Of a DNA stretch of 7,761 bases, positions 7,757 to 7,761 are shown one piece after another (positions within the stretch are counted from its first letter, which is position 1; every line of letters starts with the position of its first letter). This DNA comes from an uncultured Collinsella sp. GTDB taxonomy: Bacteria > Actinomycetota > Coriobacteriia > Coriobacteriales > Coriobacteriaceae. The notes under the pieces were generated by a model that saw only the letters and a list, made by a program, of their open reading frames with translations, did no database searches and was not told the origin of the DNA. Position numbers and translations under genes: made by a program. The DNA lies in NCBI GenBank assembly GCA_900551305.1, contig URVK01000064.1, positions 1-7,761 on the forward strand. Reading direction: 5' to 3'.

Positions 7757-7761
7757 CACTC

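Overview
The window reads as high-GC bacterial DNA. It is most likely from an actinobacterium of the class Coriobacteriia, perhaps a gut Collinsella-type organism. This rests on GC-rich codon use, the style of the HtrA, LigA and transporter proteins, and the intergenic sequences. The genus is an impression, not a result. Both ends cut a gene (a protease at the left, an ABC transporter at the right), and the last ~20 bases do not continue the transporter protein. The window may therefore be a complete small contig.

Left to right on the + strand: the end of an HtrA/DegP-like serine protease (1-1021) keeps its His-Asp-Ser triad and one PDZ domain. Its frame is interrupted by an extra 40 bases (270-309) just after a glycine codon. 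A hairpin terminator follows. A 249-base intergenic region holds two stem-loops and a 12-base palindrome. Next is a complete NAD-dependent DNA ligase, ligA (1271-3493), with a strong terminator. A two-gene toxin-antitoxin operon (3772-4583) encodes a Phd/YefM-type antitoxin and a PIN-domain RNase toxin. The two genes overlap by ATGA, and a dyad overlaps the promoter.

The toxin-antitoxin operon lies between two diverged direct repeats (3537-3599 and 4662-4724). On the minus strand each repeat reads as the last residues of related proteins, followed directly by terminator sequence. They look like remnants of paralogous genes whose bodies are gone.

A MATE-family efflux transporter (6121-4775, minus strand) and an ABC exporter half-transporter with fused ATPase (6383 to the right end, plus strand) are divergently transcribed from a shared 261-base region. 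The MATE promoter has the architecture of a MerR-family-controlled promoter: 19-base spacer with an inverted repeat inside it. The ABC promoter has a perfect TTGACA box and an AT-rich dyad over the -10. These two genes form a likely drug or metabolite export locus. HtrA (envelope protein quality control) and LigA (replication and repair) are housekeeping functions.
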